A stretch of 64,000 bases of DNA from Actinomadura violacea (lineage in GTDB: Bacteria; Actinomycetota; Actinomycetes; Streptosporangiales; Streptosporangiaceae), in the NCBI RefSeq assembly GCF_017573465.1, contig NZ_JAGEPF010000015.1, forward strand, positions 1-64,000, written 5' to 3'. The first letter of the stretch is position 1. The number at the start of each line of letters is the position of its first letter. Shown here one piece after another: positions 41,765 to 49,899 of this stretch. Both the position numbers and the translations under genes were made by a program. Under the pieces are notes generated by a model. That model saw only the letters and a program-made list of their open reading frames with translations. It had not been told where the DNA came from and made no database searches.

Positions 41765-42958
41765 GTGAGCACTGCACCGCCCGACGCCGACGAGCTGAGC
41801 AGGCGGGTCGAGGAGTTCCTCGCCGCCCACGACCCGTCGGCCACCGAACCGCTGGAGTTCCTGCGCGCCCGGTTCGACGCCGGCCTGGCCTGGGTCCACT
41901 ACCCCGAGGGGCTCGGCGGGCTCGGCGCCCCCCGCGCTCTGCAGCCCGCCGTCGACCGGCTGTTCGCCAAGGCCGGCGCGCCGACCAACCATCCCGAGCG
42001 CAACGGCATCGGGCTCGGCATGGCGGCCCCGACGATCCTGGCGTTCGGCACCGAGGAGCAGAAGCGCCGCTTCCTGCGCCCGCTGTGGACCGGCGAGGAG
42101 CTGTGGTGCCAGCTGTTCAGCGAGCCCGGCGCCGGCTCCGACCTCGCCGCGCTCGCCACCCGCGCCGTCCGCGACGGCGACCGGTGGATCGTCAACGGCC
42201 AGAAGGTCTGGACGTCCATGGCGCACGAGGCGCGCTGGGCGATCCTCGTCACCCGCACCGACCCGGACGTGCCCAAGCACCGCGGCATGACCTACTTCGT
42301 CTGCGACATGACCGCGCCGGGCGTCGAGGTCCGGCCGCTGCGGCAGATCACCGGCGAGGCCGAGTTCAACGAGGTCTTCCTCACCGACGTCGCGATCCCC
42401 GACGAGCACCGGCTCGGCGACGTCGGCCAGGGCTGGCAGGTCTCCACCACCACGCTGATGAACGAGCGGGTCGCGATCGGCGGCGCCGCCGCGCCCCGCG
42501 AGAGCGGGATGATCGGCGTCGTCGCCGGCCTGTGGCGCGACCGGCCCGAGCTGCGCACCCCCGGCCTGCACGACGCCGTCCTGCGCGCCTGGGTGGAGAC
42601 CGAGGCGGCCCGGCTCACCGGCGAGCGGCTGCGCCAGCAGCTCACCGCCGGGCAGCCCGGCCCCGAGGGGTCCGGCGCCAAGCTCGCCTTCGCCAAGCTC
42701 AACCAGGAGGTCTCCGGGCTGGAGCTGGAGCTGCTCGGCGACGAGGGCCTGCGCTACGACGACTGGACGATGCGCCGCCCCACCGAGGTCGACTTCACCC
42801 GCCGCTCGCCCGGCTACCGCTACCTGCGCGCCAAGGGCAACTCCATCGAGGGCGGCACCTCGGAGATCCTGCGCAACATCATCGCCGAGCGCGTCCTCGG
42901 CCTGCCCGGTGAGATCCGCGTCGACAAGGACGTGGCGTGGAAGGACCTGCCCAAGTGA
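41765..42958 (+). CDS. Acyl-CoA dehydrogenase, alpha-type subunit
   Basis: A 397-residue acyl-CoA dehydrogenase. The signature LFSEPGAGSDLAAL is near residue 118, the FAD/substrate strand NGQKVWTSM near 144, and the C-terminal EGGTSEILRNIIAERVLGLP is complete. It starts at GTG 41765 and overlaps the next dehydrogenase gene (GTGA). Such adjacent ACAD pairs in actinobacteria often form heterotetramers that oxidise bulky acyl-CoAs such as steroid side chains. That role is inferred from the arrangement only. Confidence 0.9.
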   Translation: MSTAPPDADELSRRVEEFLAAHDPSATEPLEFLRARFDAGLAWVHYPEGLGGLGAPRALQPAVDRLFAKAGAPTNHPERNGIGLGMAAPTILAFGTEEQKRRFLRPLWTGEELWCQLFSEPGAGSDLAALATRAVRDGDRWIVNGQKVWTSMAHEARWAILVTRTDPDVPKHRGMTYFVCDMTAPGVEVRPLRQITGEAEFNEVFLTDVAIPDEHRLGDVGQGWQVSTTTLMNERVAIGGAAAPRESGMIGVVAGLWRDRPELRTPGLHDAVLRAWVETEAARLTGERLRQQLTAGQPGPEGSGAKLAFAKLNQEVSGLELELLGDEGLRYDDWTMRRPTEVDFTRRSPGYRYLRAKGNSIEGGTSEILRNIIAERVLGLPGEIRVDKDVAWKDLPK

Positions 42959-44028
42959 GTGACCTGCTCTACTCCGAGATCGAGAACGACCTGCGCGCCG
43001 GCGTCCGCGAGCTGCTCGACGACAAGGCGCCCTGGACCGGCGTGCTCGCCGGCACCGAGAAGGACGAGCCGTACGACGCGGCGCTCTGGCAGGCCGTCGC
43101 CGGGCAGCTCGGCTGCGCCGGGCTGCCCGTCCCCGAGGAGCTCGGCGGCGCCGGCGCCACCTGGCGTGAGACCGCCGTGGTGCTGGAGGAGCTGGGCCGC
43201 GCCGTCGCGCCCGTCCCGTTCCTGACCAGCTCCGTCGTCGCGACGGCGGCGCTGCTGGCGGCGGGGGAACGGGAGCTGCTCGGGTCCCTGGCGGCCGGCG
43301 AGAGGATCGCCGTGCTCGCCGTCCCGTTCGCGACGCCGCCCGGCGACGTCGCCCCGACCGCCCAGGTGTCGGACGGGAAGCTGACCGGCGAGGTGGCGGG
43401 GGTCGCCGACGGCCTGGCCGCCGACGTCCTGCTCGTCCCCACCGCCGACGGCCTGTACGCGGTCGACGCCGCCGACGCCGCGCGCACCGCCGTCACCTCG
43501 CTCGACATGACCCGGCGCCTGGCCGACGTCGCCTTCTCCGGAGCGCCCGCGCGGCGCGTCGCGGAGGGCGGCGAAGCGGTCCGCACCGCGCTGCTGACCG
43601 GCGCGGCGCTGCTGGCGTCCGAGCAGCTCGGCCTCGCCCAGCGCTGCCTGGACGACACCGTCGCCTACGTCAAGACGCGCTACCAGTTCGGCCGCCCGGT
43701 CGGCTCCTACCAGGGCCTCAAGCACCGGCTCGCCGACCTGTGGACGTCGATCACGCAGGCCCGCGCCGTCGCCCGGTACGCCGTGTCCTGCGCCGCCTCC
43801 GGCGACGCCGACCTGCCCGTCGCCGCCGCCGTCGCGCAGGCGCACTGCTCGGCCGTCGCGCTGAAGGCCGCCGAGGAGTGCGTGCAGATGCACGGCGGCA
43901 TCGGCTTCACCTGGGAGAACTCCTCGCACCTGTTCCTCAAGCGCGCCAAGGCGGACGCGATCGCGCTCGGCACCGCCGACCGCCACCGCGCCGCGCTCGC
44001 GACCCTGGCCGACCTCCCCTCGGCCTGA
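42955..44028 (+). CDS. Acyl-CoA dehydrogenase, beta-type partner
   Basis: A 357-residue acyl-CoA dehydrogenase-fold protein, with the GTG at 42955 in a GTGA overlap with the first subunit. The N-terminal and middle domains are divergent. The C-terminal domain has YQGLKHRLADLWTSITQ and the QMHGGIGFTWE segment typical of partner subunits. It lacks the usual EGGTSEI tail. It is likely the second half of a heteromeric dehydrogenase. Confidence 0.88.
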   Translation: MSDLLYSEIENDLRAGVRELLDDKAPWTGVLAGTEKDEPYDAALWQAVAGQLGCAGLPVPEELGGAGATWRETAVVLEELGRAVAPVPFLTSSVVATAALLAAGERELLGSLAAGERIAVLAVPFATPPGDVAPTAQVSDGKLTGEVAGVADGLAADVLLVPTADGLYAVDAADAARTAVTSLDMTRRLADVAFSGAPARRVAEGGEAVRTALLTGAALLASEQLGLAQRCLDDTVAYVKTRYQFGRPVGSYQGLKHRLADLWTSITQARAVARYAVSCAASGDADLPVAAAVAQAHCSAVALKAAEECVQMHGGIGFTWENSSHLFLKRAKADAIALGTADRHRAALATLADLPSA

Positions 44029-44044
44029 ACCACGGGTCCGCGGC

Positions 44045-44073
44045 CCGCCCCGGCGAACTCCTCGCCGGGGCGG
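44045..44073. terminator. Hairpin terminator
   Basis: Perfect 12-bp arms, CCGCCCCGGCGA at 44045-44056 and its complement at 44062-44073, enclose a five-base loop. It fills the gap between the convergent dehydrogenase and PLP-enzyme genes. Confidence 0.75.
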
Positions 44074-44940
44074 TCAGCCGGTGATGACGGCCAGGATCCG
44101 GGCACCGGCGGGGAACACGCCGCGCTCGGCGAGCGCGACGATCCCGAACATCATCTTCGCCGTGTAGATCCGGTCGAGGACGAGCCCGTGCCGGTCGGCG
44201 AAGTCGCCGATGAAAGCGTCCAGCTCCGGGGACGTCCTGGCGTAGCCGCCGAAGTGGAAGCCGTGCTCGACGCTCCAGGCCCCGCGCCGCTCCCCGTAGG
44301 TCTCGTGCTGGAGGCGGTCCACCTCGGCGTCCATGAAACCGCCCTTGAGCACGGAGAACCCCAGCGCACGCGCGCCCGGCGGCAGCCCGGCGGCCAGGCC
44401 CGCGAGCGTCCCGCCCGTCCCGCACGGGCAGCAGACCACGTCGAAGCCCGCCGCCTCGGCGCCCAGCTCCGCGCAGCCCCGGACGGCCAGGGCGTTGCCG
44501 CCGCCCTCGGGCAGCAGGTAGAAGTCGCCCCACCGGTCCCGCAGCGCGGCGACGACGTCCGGTTCGTGCTTGCGGCGGTACGTCGTCCGGTCCATATAGG
44601 TGAGCCGCATGCCCCTGCGCTCGGCGTACGCCAGCGACGCGTTCAGCGGCAGGTGCTCCTCGCCCCGCACGACGCCGATCGTCGCGAATCCGAAGACGTC
44701 CCCGGCCGCCGCCGTCGCCCGCAGATGGTTGGAGTACGCCCCGCCGAACGTCAGCAGCGTCCCGTGCTCGCGGGCGGGCCCGATGTTGTGCCGCAGCTTG
44801 CGCCACTTGTTGCCCGGAAGCTCGGGATGGACGAGATCGTCGCGCTTGAGGAACAGCCGCAGGCCGCGCCGCGCGAACCGGGCGTCGTCCAGCTCCACGA
44901 CCGGTGAGGGCGCCGCCTCGGGCACGCCGGCGGCGGTCAT
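44074..44940 (-). CDS. PLP-dependent ACC deaminase/D-cysteine desulfhydrase family protein
   Basis: A 288-residue fold-type II PLP enzyme. The Schiff-base Lys45 is in GNKWRKL, the substrate-binding FGGAYSNHLRATA is near residue 65, and the phosphate-binding PCGTGGTLAGL is near residue 173. Members deaminate 1-aminocyclopropane-1-carboxylate or desulfhydrate D-cysteine; residues that tell these apart were not resolved. The start overlaps the adenylate kinase stop (ATGA), an unusual operon partner. Confidence 0.87.
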   Translation of the reverse strand: MTAAGVPEAAPSPVVELDDARFARRGLRLFLKRDDLVHPELPGNKWRKLRHNIGPAREHGTLLTFGGAYSNHLRATAAAGDVFGFATIGVVRGEEHLPLNASLAYAERRGMRLTYMDRTTYRRKHEPDVVAALRDRWGDFYLLPEGGGNALAVRGCAELGAEAAGFDVVCCPCGTGGTLAGLAAGLPPGARALGFSVLKGGFMDAEVDRLQHETYGERRGAWSVEHGFHFGGYARTSPELDAFIGDFADRHGLVLDRIYTAKMMFGIVALAERGVFPAGARILAVITG

Positions 44941-45581
44941 CGCGGTGCGGGCAGGCCGAGCTTCTCCCGCAGCGTCCGCTGCACGGTGTCGGCGTCGGGC
45001 CGCGCGTCCACCGTCACCACGTACTCCTTGCGGCCGAACAGCTCCAGGATCGGGGCGGTCTTCTCCCGGTAGAGCCGCAGCCGCTCCGCGACCGCCTCCT
45101 CGGTGTCGTCCGCGCGCGTGACGAGCTCACCGCCGCACACGTCGCAGCGGCCCTCCTGGTCGGGCCGGTCCGCGATCAGGTTGTAGTCCATCCCGCACTC
45201 GGAGCACAGCCTGCGCGCCAGCACCCGGCGCCGCACCTCCTCGTCCGGCAGATCCAGGTGGATCACGCCGTCGATGTCGTAGCCCTCCAGGAAGAACTCC
45301 GCCTGCCGGCGGCTGCGCGGGAACCCGTCGATGATGAACCCGTAGTTCCAGTCGTGCTGGTGGAGCCGGTCCCGGACGACGCCCTCCACCAGGTCGTCGC
45401 CCACCAGCTCGCCCGCCGCCATCGCGCGCCGGACCTGCGCGCCGAGCTTGGTGTGGTTCTGCACATGCCAGCGGAAGATGTCTCCGACGCCGATGTGCAC
45501 CAGGTCGAGATCGCGCGCCAGCAGCAGCGACTGCGTCCCCTTCCCGCTGCCCTGCGCGCCGATGATCACGTACTTGCGCAT
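44937..45581 (-). CDS. Adenylate kinase-family nucleoside monophosphate kinase with zinc LID
   Basis: A 214-residue adenylate kinase. The P-loop GAQGSGKGTQ is at residues 8-17, the AMP-site IDGFPRSRRQ near 84, and a structural zinc site in the LID is formed by Cys126, Cys129, Cys146 and Cys149. It transfers phosphate between ATP and AMP. The N-terminal GDIFRWHVQNHTKLG stretch is the usual NMP-binding region. Because it is coupled to the PLP enzyme gene and far from ribosomal genes, it is probably not the housekeeping adk, which in actinobacteria lies next to secY. Confidence 0.85.
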   Translation of the reverse strand: MRKYVIIGAQGSGKGTQSLLLARDLDLVHIGVGDIFRWHVQNHTKLGAQVRRAMAAGELVGDDLVEGVVRDRLHQHDWNYGFIIDGFPRSRRQAEFFLEGYDIDGVIHLDLPDEEVRRRVLARRLCSECGMDYNLIADRPDQEGRCDVCGGELVTRADDTEEAVAERLRLYREKTAPILELFGRKEYVVTVDARPDADTVQRTLREKLGLPAPR

Positions 45582-45624
45582 GCCCGCAGCCTATGCGGCG
45601 CGGGCCGCCCGCCCGCGCCGCGGG

Positions 45625-46179
45625 TCAGCGCGCGAGCCGCAGCGCCCGGCCGAGCCAGCGGAACCGCGACCGGTCGGGCGCGTGCTCGGGCTCGTCGCGC
45701 AGCGTCATGTAGTCCGGCAGCGTCCCGATCGCCGGCGGGCGCACGCACACCAGCGTCGCCCGCGCCCGGCGCGCGCAGTGCAGCCGCACCGACGGCCGCA
45801 GCAGCCGCGAGAACGGCCCCCGCGTCCCGTGCCCGACGACCAGGATGTCGTCCTCGCCCGCCAGCCGGACCAGCGTCGCGCCCGGCTCCCCGACCAGCGC
45901 CAGCGCCGTCATCTCCACCCCGTCCGGGGGACCGCCGCTCACCTCGTCCAGCAGCCGGGCGACCAGCTCGGCGCCCGACCCGCGCAGCGCGTCGGTGATC
46001 CCGCAGCCGAGCTGGCCCGCCGCCGAGACGTGCGGCGGCAGCGGCGCGGAGTGGGCGACGAGCAGCGGCAGCCGGCGCAGCCGCGCCTCGCCGATCGCCC
46101 AGGAGAGCGCGCATCGTGCCCCCGCGGAGTCATCGACCCCCACGACGACGCGCGGGCCGCCCTCCGGTCTCGCGATCAC
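45625..46179 (-). CDS. Universal stress protein (UspA) family
   Basis: A 184-residue single UspA domain. The Rossmann-like start (PRVVVGVDDSAGARCALSWA) and the ATP-binding motif GHGTRGPFSRLLRPSV near residue 120 are present. The GTG at 46179 has AGGAGGGA upstream; longer in-frame starts lack a ribosome site. Such proteins are induced by stress or hypoxia in actinobacteria. A TGCAC/GTGCA dyad lies 30 bp upstream. Confidence 0.85.
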   Translation of the reverse strand: MIARPEGGPRVVVGVDDSAGARCALSWAIGEARLRRLPLLVAHSAPLPPHVSAAGQLGCGITDALRGSGAELVARLLDEVSGGPPDGVEMTALALVGEPGATLVRLAGEDDILVVGHGTRGPFSRLLRPSVRLHCARRARATLVCVRPPAIGTLPDYMTLRDEPEHAPDRSRFRWLGRALRLAR

Positions 46180-46207
46180 GGTCCCTCCTGAAGGCAACGG
46201 ACTGATG

Positions 46208-46223
46208 TGCACTCTAGGGTGCA
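46208..46223. promoter_or_regulatory. Inverted repeat TGCAC-TCTAGG-GTGCA
   Basis: A 5+6+5 perfect dyad about 30 bp upstream of the universal stress protein GTG, in the 76-bp gap between that gene and the radical SAM gene. On the minus strand a CCTAGA -10-like sequence is part of the spacer. Confidence 0.4.
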
Positions 46224-46255
46224 GGCATACCCGTTCCGACGGAAGTGTTTCCGCT

Positions 46256-47689
46256 TCAGGAAAGCCGAGTTTCCGCAATCGTCACCGGCGTGTCACCGGC
46301 GGGCCGCTCGCCGCGGGCGCTCGCGGGCCGGGCGCCGAACCCCGACAGGACCGACTCCAGCAGCGGCAGCGCCGCCCCCGCCCGCTTCGCGCGGATCACC
46401 ACGTCCCACGCCGGCTCGAACTTCTTCCACCCGCCCGCGTACGCCGCGTGCCGCGCCTTCCCCCGCAGCGTCGGCTTCGACGCCGCGCCCCTCGCGATGT
46501 TCCGCCACTTGTAGAAGTCCCGGTAGGCGCGCCAGTAGCCGCTCTCCAGCTGGGTGGCGGTCATCCGGGCTGGCTTGAACACGACGGTGCGGGTGTCATA
46601 GCGGTCCCAGTCGTGGTGAAGGATCCGCCCCGCCTTCTCCATCCGCGCGTACAACCGCGTACCGGGGTACGGCGTCATGACGTGGAACGTCGCGGTCTCG
46701 ATGCCCTGCCCGACCGCCCACTCCACCGTCCGCTCGAACACGCTCGGGTCGTCCTCGTCCATGCCGAACACGAAGCTGCCGTTCACCATGACGCCGTGGT
46801 CGTGCAGGCGCCTGATCACCTGCCCGTAGTCCCGGTCGATGTTCTGCCACTTGCGCTGCTCGGCGAGGTTGCCGGCGTTGACGGTCTCGAACCCGACGAA
46901 CAGGCTGCGCAGCCCCGACTCCACCGCCTTCTCCAGCAGCCCCGGCCGCAGCACCGACTGGACCGTCCCGGCGGCCTGCCACAGCCGCCCCATGCCGCGC
47001 ATCCCGTCGAACAGCGTCCCGGCGAACCGCGCGTTGCCGAACAGGTGGTCGTCCAGGAAGTACAGGTGACGGCCCGGCAGCCGTTCGATCTCCGCGAGTG
47101 CCGCGTCGACCGTCTGCGTATAGAAGGACTTGCCGCCCTCGAAGAACGCCTCCTTGTAGCAGAAGTCGCAGACGTGCGGGCAGCCGCGCGACACCACGAT
47201 CGAGTTCGGCACGAGGTACCTGCGCCGGTCGATCAGATCCCGCCGCACCGGCGGAAGCGCCGCCAGCGTCCGCTCGGTGGACTCGTAGCGCGCCGCCGGA
47301 CGTCCCGCGCGGAAGTCGGTGAGGAAGCGCGGCCAGGTGTCCTCGCCCGGTCCGAGGAACACCGTGTCGGCGTGCGCCGCGGCCTCGTCCGGCAGCGACG
47401 TCACGTGCAGGCCGCCGAGGCACACGTGCACGCCCTTGGCGCGGTAGTGATCGGCCAGCTCGTAGGCGCGCCGCGCGGACGTGATGTAGACCTGGATGAC
47501 CACCAGGTCGGGCTCGTCCGACAGGTCGACCTTCTGGACGTGCTCGTCGGTGAGCGTCACCTCGTCGTCCGGCTCGAGGTACCCCGCCAGCGTGGCCAGC
47601 CCGAGCGGCGGGAAGAGCGAGTACTTGATCGGCCGGTAGAACGGCGACGTCGCCTCGGTCAGGGCCGGAAGGATCATCTTCACGCGCAT
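46256..47689 (-). CDS. B12-binding-domain radical SAM protein
   Basis: A 477-residue enzyme with an N-terminal cobalamin-binding-type domain (to about residue 150; PPLGLATLAGYL, then VCLGGLHVTSLPDEA) and a radical SAM core with the cluster motif CPHVCDFC (CxxxCxxC) near residue 177. The C-terminal KPARMTATQLESGYWRAYRDF is the usual DUF4070-like tail. Members do difficult methylations or other radical chemistry on lipids or peptides; the substrate is unknown. The ATG at 47689 was chosen over a GTG at 47698. It lies 77 bp before the universal stress gene in the same direction. Confidence 0.87.
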   Translation of the reverse strand: MRVKMILPALTEATSPFYRPIKYSLFPPLGLATLAGYLEPDDEVTLTDEHVQKVDLSDEPDLVVIQVYITSARRAYELADHYRAKGVHVCLGGLHVTSLPDEAAAHADTVFLGPGEDTWPRFLTDFRAGRPAARYESTERTLAALPPVRRDLIDRRRYLVPNSIVVSRGCPHVCDFCYKEAFFEGGKSFYTQTVDAALAEIERLPGRHLYFLDDHLFGNARFAGTLFDGMRGMGRLWQAAGTVQSVLRPGLLEKAVESGLRSLFVGFETVNAGNLAEQRKWQNIDRDYGQVIRRLHDHGVMVNGSFVFGMDEDDPSVFERTVEWAVGQGIETATFHVMTPYPGTRLYARMEKAGRILHHDWDRYDTRTVVFKPARMTATQLESGYWRAYRDFYKWRNIARGAASKPTLRGKARHAAYAGGWKKFEPAWDVVIRAKRAGAALPLLESVLSGFGARPASARGERPAGDTPVTIAETRLS

Positions 47690-47765
47690 GCTCTTCACCC
47701 TGGCGCCCGGAAAAGCGCGACATGTGCCGCCATTGTGGAGATCCCGTAAAGGTCCCCCCGCCGCA

Positions 47766-48383
47766 CTACGCCGGGCCGGAACCCGACGTCCACAGCCACG
47801 CCGTCGCCTTGGTCTCCTTGCAGACCACGTGGACGGGCCGGTACCGCTCCCGCTCGACGTAGGCGCCGCTGCCCGTCACGTCCTCGAACATCCGGTCGCC
47901 GACGAGCAGGCCGACGTCCGAACCGGACAGCTCGATCGCCTCCTTGAACGCCGGCGCGTCCAGCAGCCGGAACAGATGGATCACGGCATGCCCCGCCACA
48001 CCGTAGGCGTCCCGCCGCACGAAACCGGCCGACACCGCGACCCGCAACCGCAGCCGCGACGCCTCGCTCCGGCACCGGTTCGAATGCCGCAGCATCGCGC
48101 CGAGATGATGAGCGAGCGGATCGAGGAGCAGATGCCCGGGCATGCCCGGCGGCAGCACGACGAGCATGCCGTCGCCCCGGTCCTCCACATGGCAGGCCTC
48201 CCACGGCAGCCAGGTCATCTCGAACGCCCGCCGCACCAGTTCGTACGTCGCGCCGCGGAGCTCCTCCTGGATCGCCTCGTCCCGGTGCGGGGCGCTGAAG
48301 CCCACCACGTCCACGGCGAGGAGGCACGTGTAGTGCCGCGGGTCGGCGGGGGCGGCGGCCGGGCGCGGCGCCCACCCGCCCAT
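47766..48383 (-). CDS. Nucleotidyl-cyclase-like domain protein
   Basis: About 205 residues related to class III adenylate/guanylate cyclase catalytic domains. The two metal-binding aspartates are visible (LLAVDVVGFS and EDRGDGMLVVLP). The transition-state region reads GHAVIHLFRLLDA: the usual VNxxxR is VIxxxR, so Asn is Ile while Arg is kept. Full cyclase activity is therefore uncertain. The start is ambiguous: ATG 48383, GTG 48419 and ATG 48452 are all in frame. An ATCCTC-ATT-GAGGAT palindrome covers the 48452 start. Confidence 0.65.
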   Translation of the reverse strand: MGGWAPRPAAAPADPRHYTCLLAVDVVGFSAPHRDEAIQEELRGATYELVRRAFEMTWLPWEACHVEDRGDGMLVVLPPGMPGHLLLDPLAHHLGAMLRHSNRCRSEASRLRLRVAVSAGFVRRDAYGVAGHAVIHLFRLLDAPAFKEAIELSGSDVGLLVGDRMFEDVTGSGAYVERERYRPVHVVCKETKATAWLWTSGSGPA

Positions 48384-48494
48384 GAAGCGCACCTGCGTGA
48401 CGGAAGCGTCCCGTGACACTGGCTTCCGGTCGTGCGCGCGTCGTATCCTCATTGAGGATCGAAGCCTTTCTGGGAATGGCTGTTACGGTCACGC

Positions 48495-48524
48495 GCGGGA
48501 CCCCTGCTGCAACAGGGGTCCCGC
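48495..48524. terminator. Strong hairpin of uncertain role
   Basis: Perfect 12-bp arms, GCGGGACCCCTG at 48495-48506 and CAGGGGTCCCGC at 48513-48524, enclose the loop CTGCAA. It sits 43-112 bp upstream of the cyclase-like gene starts, where a terminator would not be expected, and has no T-tract. It could be a leader hairpin or a terminator of an unseen small RNA. Confidence 0.5.
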
Positions 48525-48646
48525 CACTGTTCGGGCGGGCTTCCGGCGGTTTCCGTCGGCCCGCGGGGGCTGGTGCGTTCACCTTCGTCGACTATTATGC
48601 GCCGACTCGCGGAGAGGCCCCTGCCCGCGGCTGATTGCCTGGCGCA

Positions 48647-48665
48647 GATCTGCGCGCCGCAGATC
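48647..48665 (+). terminator. Terminator-like hairpin followed by a T-run
   Basis: GATCTGCG (48647-48654) and CGCAGATC (48658-48665) form an 8-bp stem with a CGC loop, followed nine bases on by TTTTT. The hairpin overlaps the GCGCAGATCTGCGC palindrome, so two alternative folds are possible. Confidence 0.45.
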
Positions 48666-49026
48666 GCAAGAATCTTTTTCTCCACCTGTCGCCGCGATAA
48701 GTGGCAACACGGCGCCACGCGCCCTGCCTGACGGCGGCACGGCGCATGGCGGTTCGGCGGCAGGCGAAGCGCGCGATGGCACGCCTCTCGACGCACTCAG
48801 TGAAAGGAGACGCGACCGGTGGGCCTCCTGGGGCGGTGAGCGTCCGCCGCCGCCGCCCCGCGCCCGCACGGCAAGGTTCCAGAGTGCTTTCCGCCCTTGT
48901 CCCGCTGCAATCTGCAACCTGGTGCAGTGGGCCTGGCAAACTGCCACATCGCTGTTTTAATGGAGGCATCCCGCACGGCGGCGGTCGGTGACGTGCCGCT
49001 CTGCCAGGGCGAGCAGAGGGGTGAGC

Positions 49027-49899
49027 ATGGGTGTGCCCTCCCGACCCGGGCCGGTGGTCCAGCGCGCGGTTCTGACCAGTGAGCTGCAGCGCCTCCGCCA
49101 GGAGAACGACACGACCCAGGAGCAGGTGGCCGCCGCGCTCGACTGGTCGACGTCCAAACTGATCCGCATCGAGGGCGGGGCCGTCGGCGTCTCCACGACC
49201 GACCTGCATGCGCTGCTGCGCCACTATGGAATTCAGGACGGCGACGCGCAGATCGCGAAGCTGACCGAAATCGCCCGGGACGCCCGCCAGCGCGGCTGGT
49301 GGGCGCTCTACAAGAACGAGCTGGCCCCCGAATACCTCAGGTACATCGGGTATGAGAACGGCGCGTCGATCATCCGCAGTTTCCAGCCGCTGCTGGTGCC
49401 CGGCCTTCTCCAGACCGAGGAGTACGCGAACGCGGTTACGGTCGAGTTCGTTCCGACCCTTAACCAGCGCGATGTCGTGGTCGAGGTGCGGATGCGGCGG
49501 CAGGAGGAGATCTTCTCGCAGAGCGGACCCCCGCGGATATCGATGGTGGTGGACGAGGCGGCGCTCCGCCGCCGGGTGGGCGGTCAGGTCGACCCCGGCA
49601 TCATGCCCAGGCAGTTGCGGCATCTCCTCGGGATGCTCGAGAAGCCTTATGTGTCGATCGAGGTCATCCCGTTCTCCAAGGGCGCCCATTTCGGCATGGG
49701 GGGCGAGTTCACCGTTCTAGAGTTCGCCGATGCCAGAGTGAACGACGTCCTGTACATCGAGCAGACGGACGTCACCGTCATGGACCCCGACGCGAGGATC
49801 ACCGGCTACCGGGCGGCGTACGAGAACCTGCGGCAACTGGCCGTGCGCCCCGATGAGACCGGCCGCTTCATCGAAGAGATCATCGCTTCCATGACGTGA
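49027..49899 (+). CDS. XRE-family regulator with DUF5753 domain
   Basis: A 290-residue actinobacterial regulator. The HTH is at about residues 15-70 (LTSELQRLRQENDTTQEQ, then DWSTSKLIRIEGG). The DUF5753 domain runs from about 90 to the end (RSFQPLLVPGLLQTEEYAN; ISMVVDEAALRRRVGG; IEVIPFSKGAHFGMGG). Such proteins usually pair with a small DUF397 protein and influence development or antibiotic production in Streptomyces. The stop overlaps the GTG of the next small gene. Confidence 0.92.
   Translation: MGVPSRPGPVVQRAVLTSELQRLRQENDTTQEQVAAALDWSTSKLIRIEGGAVGVSTTDLHALLRHYGIQDGDAQIAKLTEIARDARQRGWWALYKNELAPEYLRYIGYENGASIIRSFQPLLVPGLLQTEEYANAVTVEFVPTLNQRDVVVEVRMRRQEEIFSQSGPPRISMVVDEAALRRRVGGQVDPGIMPRQLRHLLGMLEKPYVSIEVIPFSKGAHFGMGGEFTVLEFADARVNDVLYIEQTDVTVMDPDARITGYRAAYENLRQLAVRPDETGRFIEEIIASMT

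Larger units (their letters stand above)
48453..49026. other. Non-coding divergent region with strong hairpins
   Basis: About 570 bases between the cyclase-like gene and the XRE regulator gene contain no convincing gene on either strand. They hold a perfect 12-bp hairpin at 48495-48524, a GCGCAGATCTGCGC palindrome (48642-48655), and an 8-bp-arm hairpin at 48647-48665 followed by TTTTT. The dyads CTGCA/TGCAG (48912-48927) and TGGCA/TGCCA (48934-48946) lie just before the XRE gene. A small RNA or long regulated leader is possible. Confidence 0.55.
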
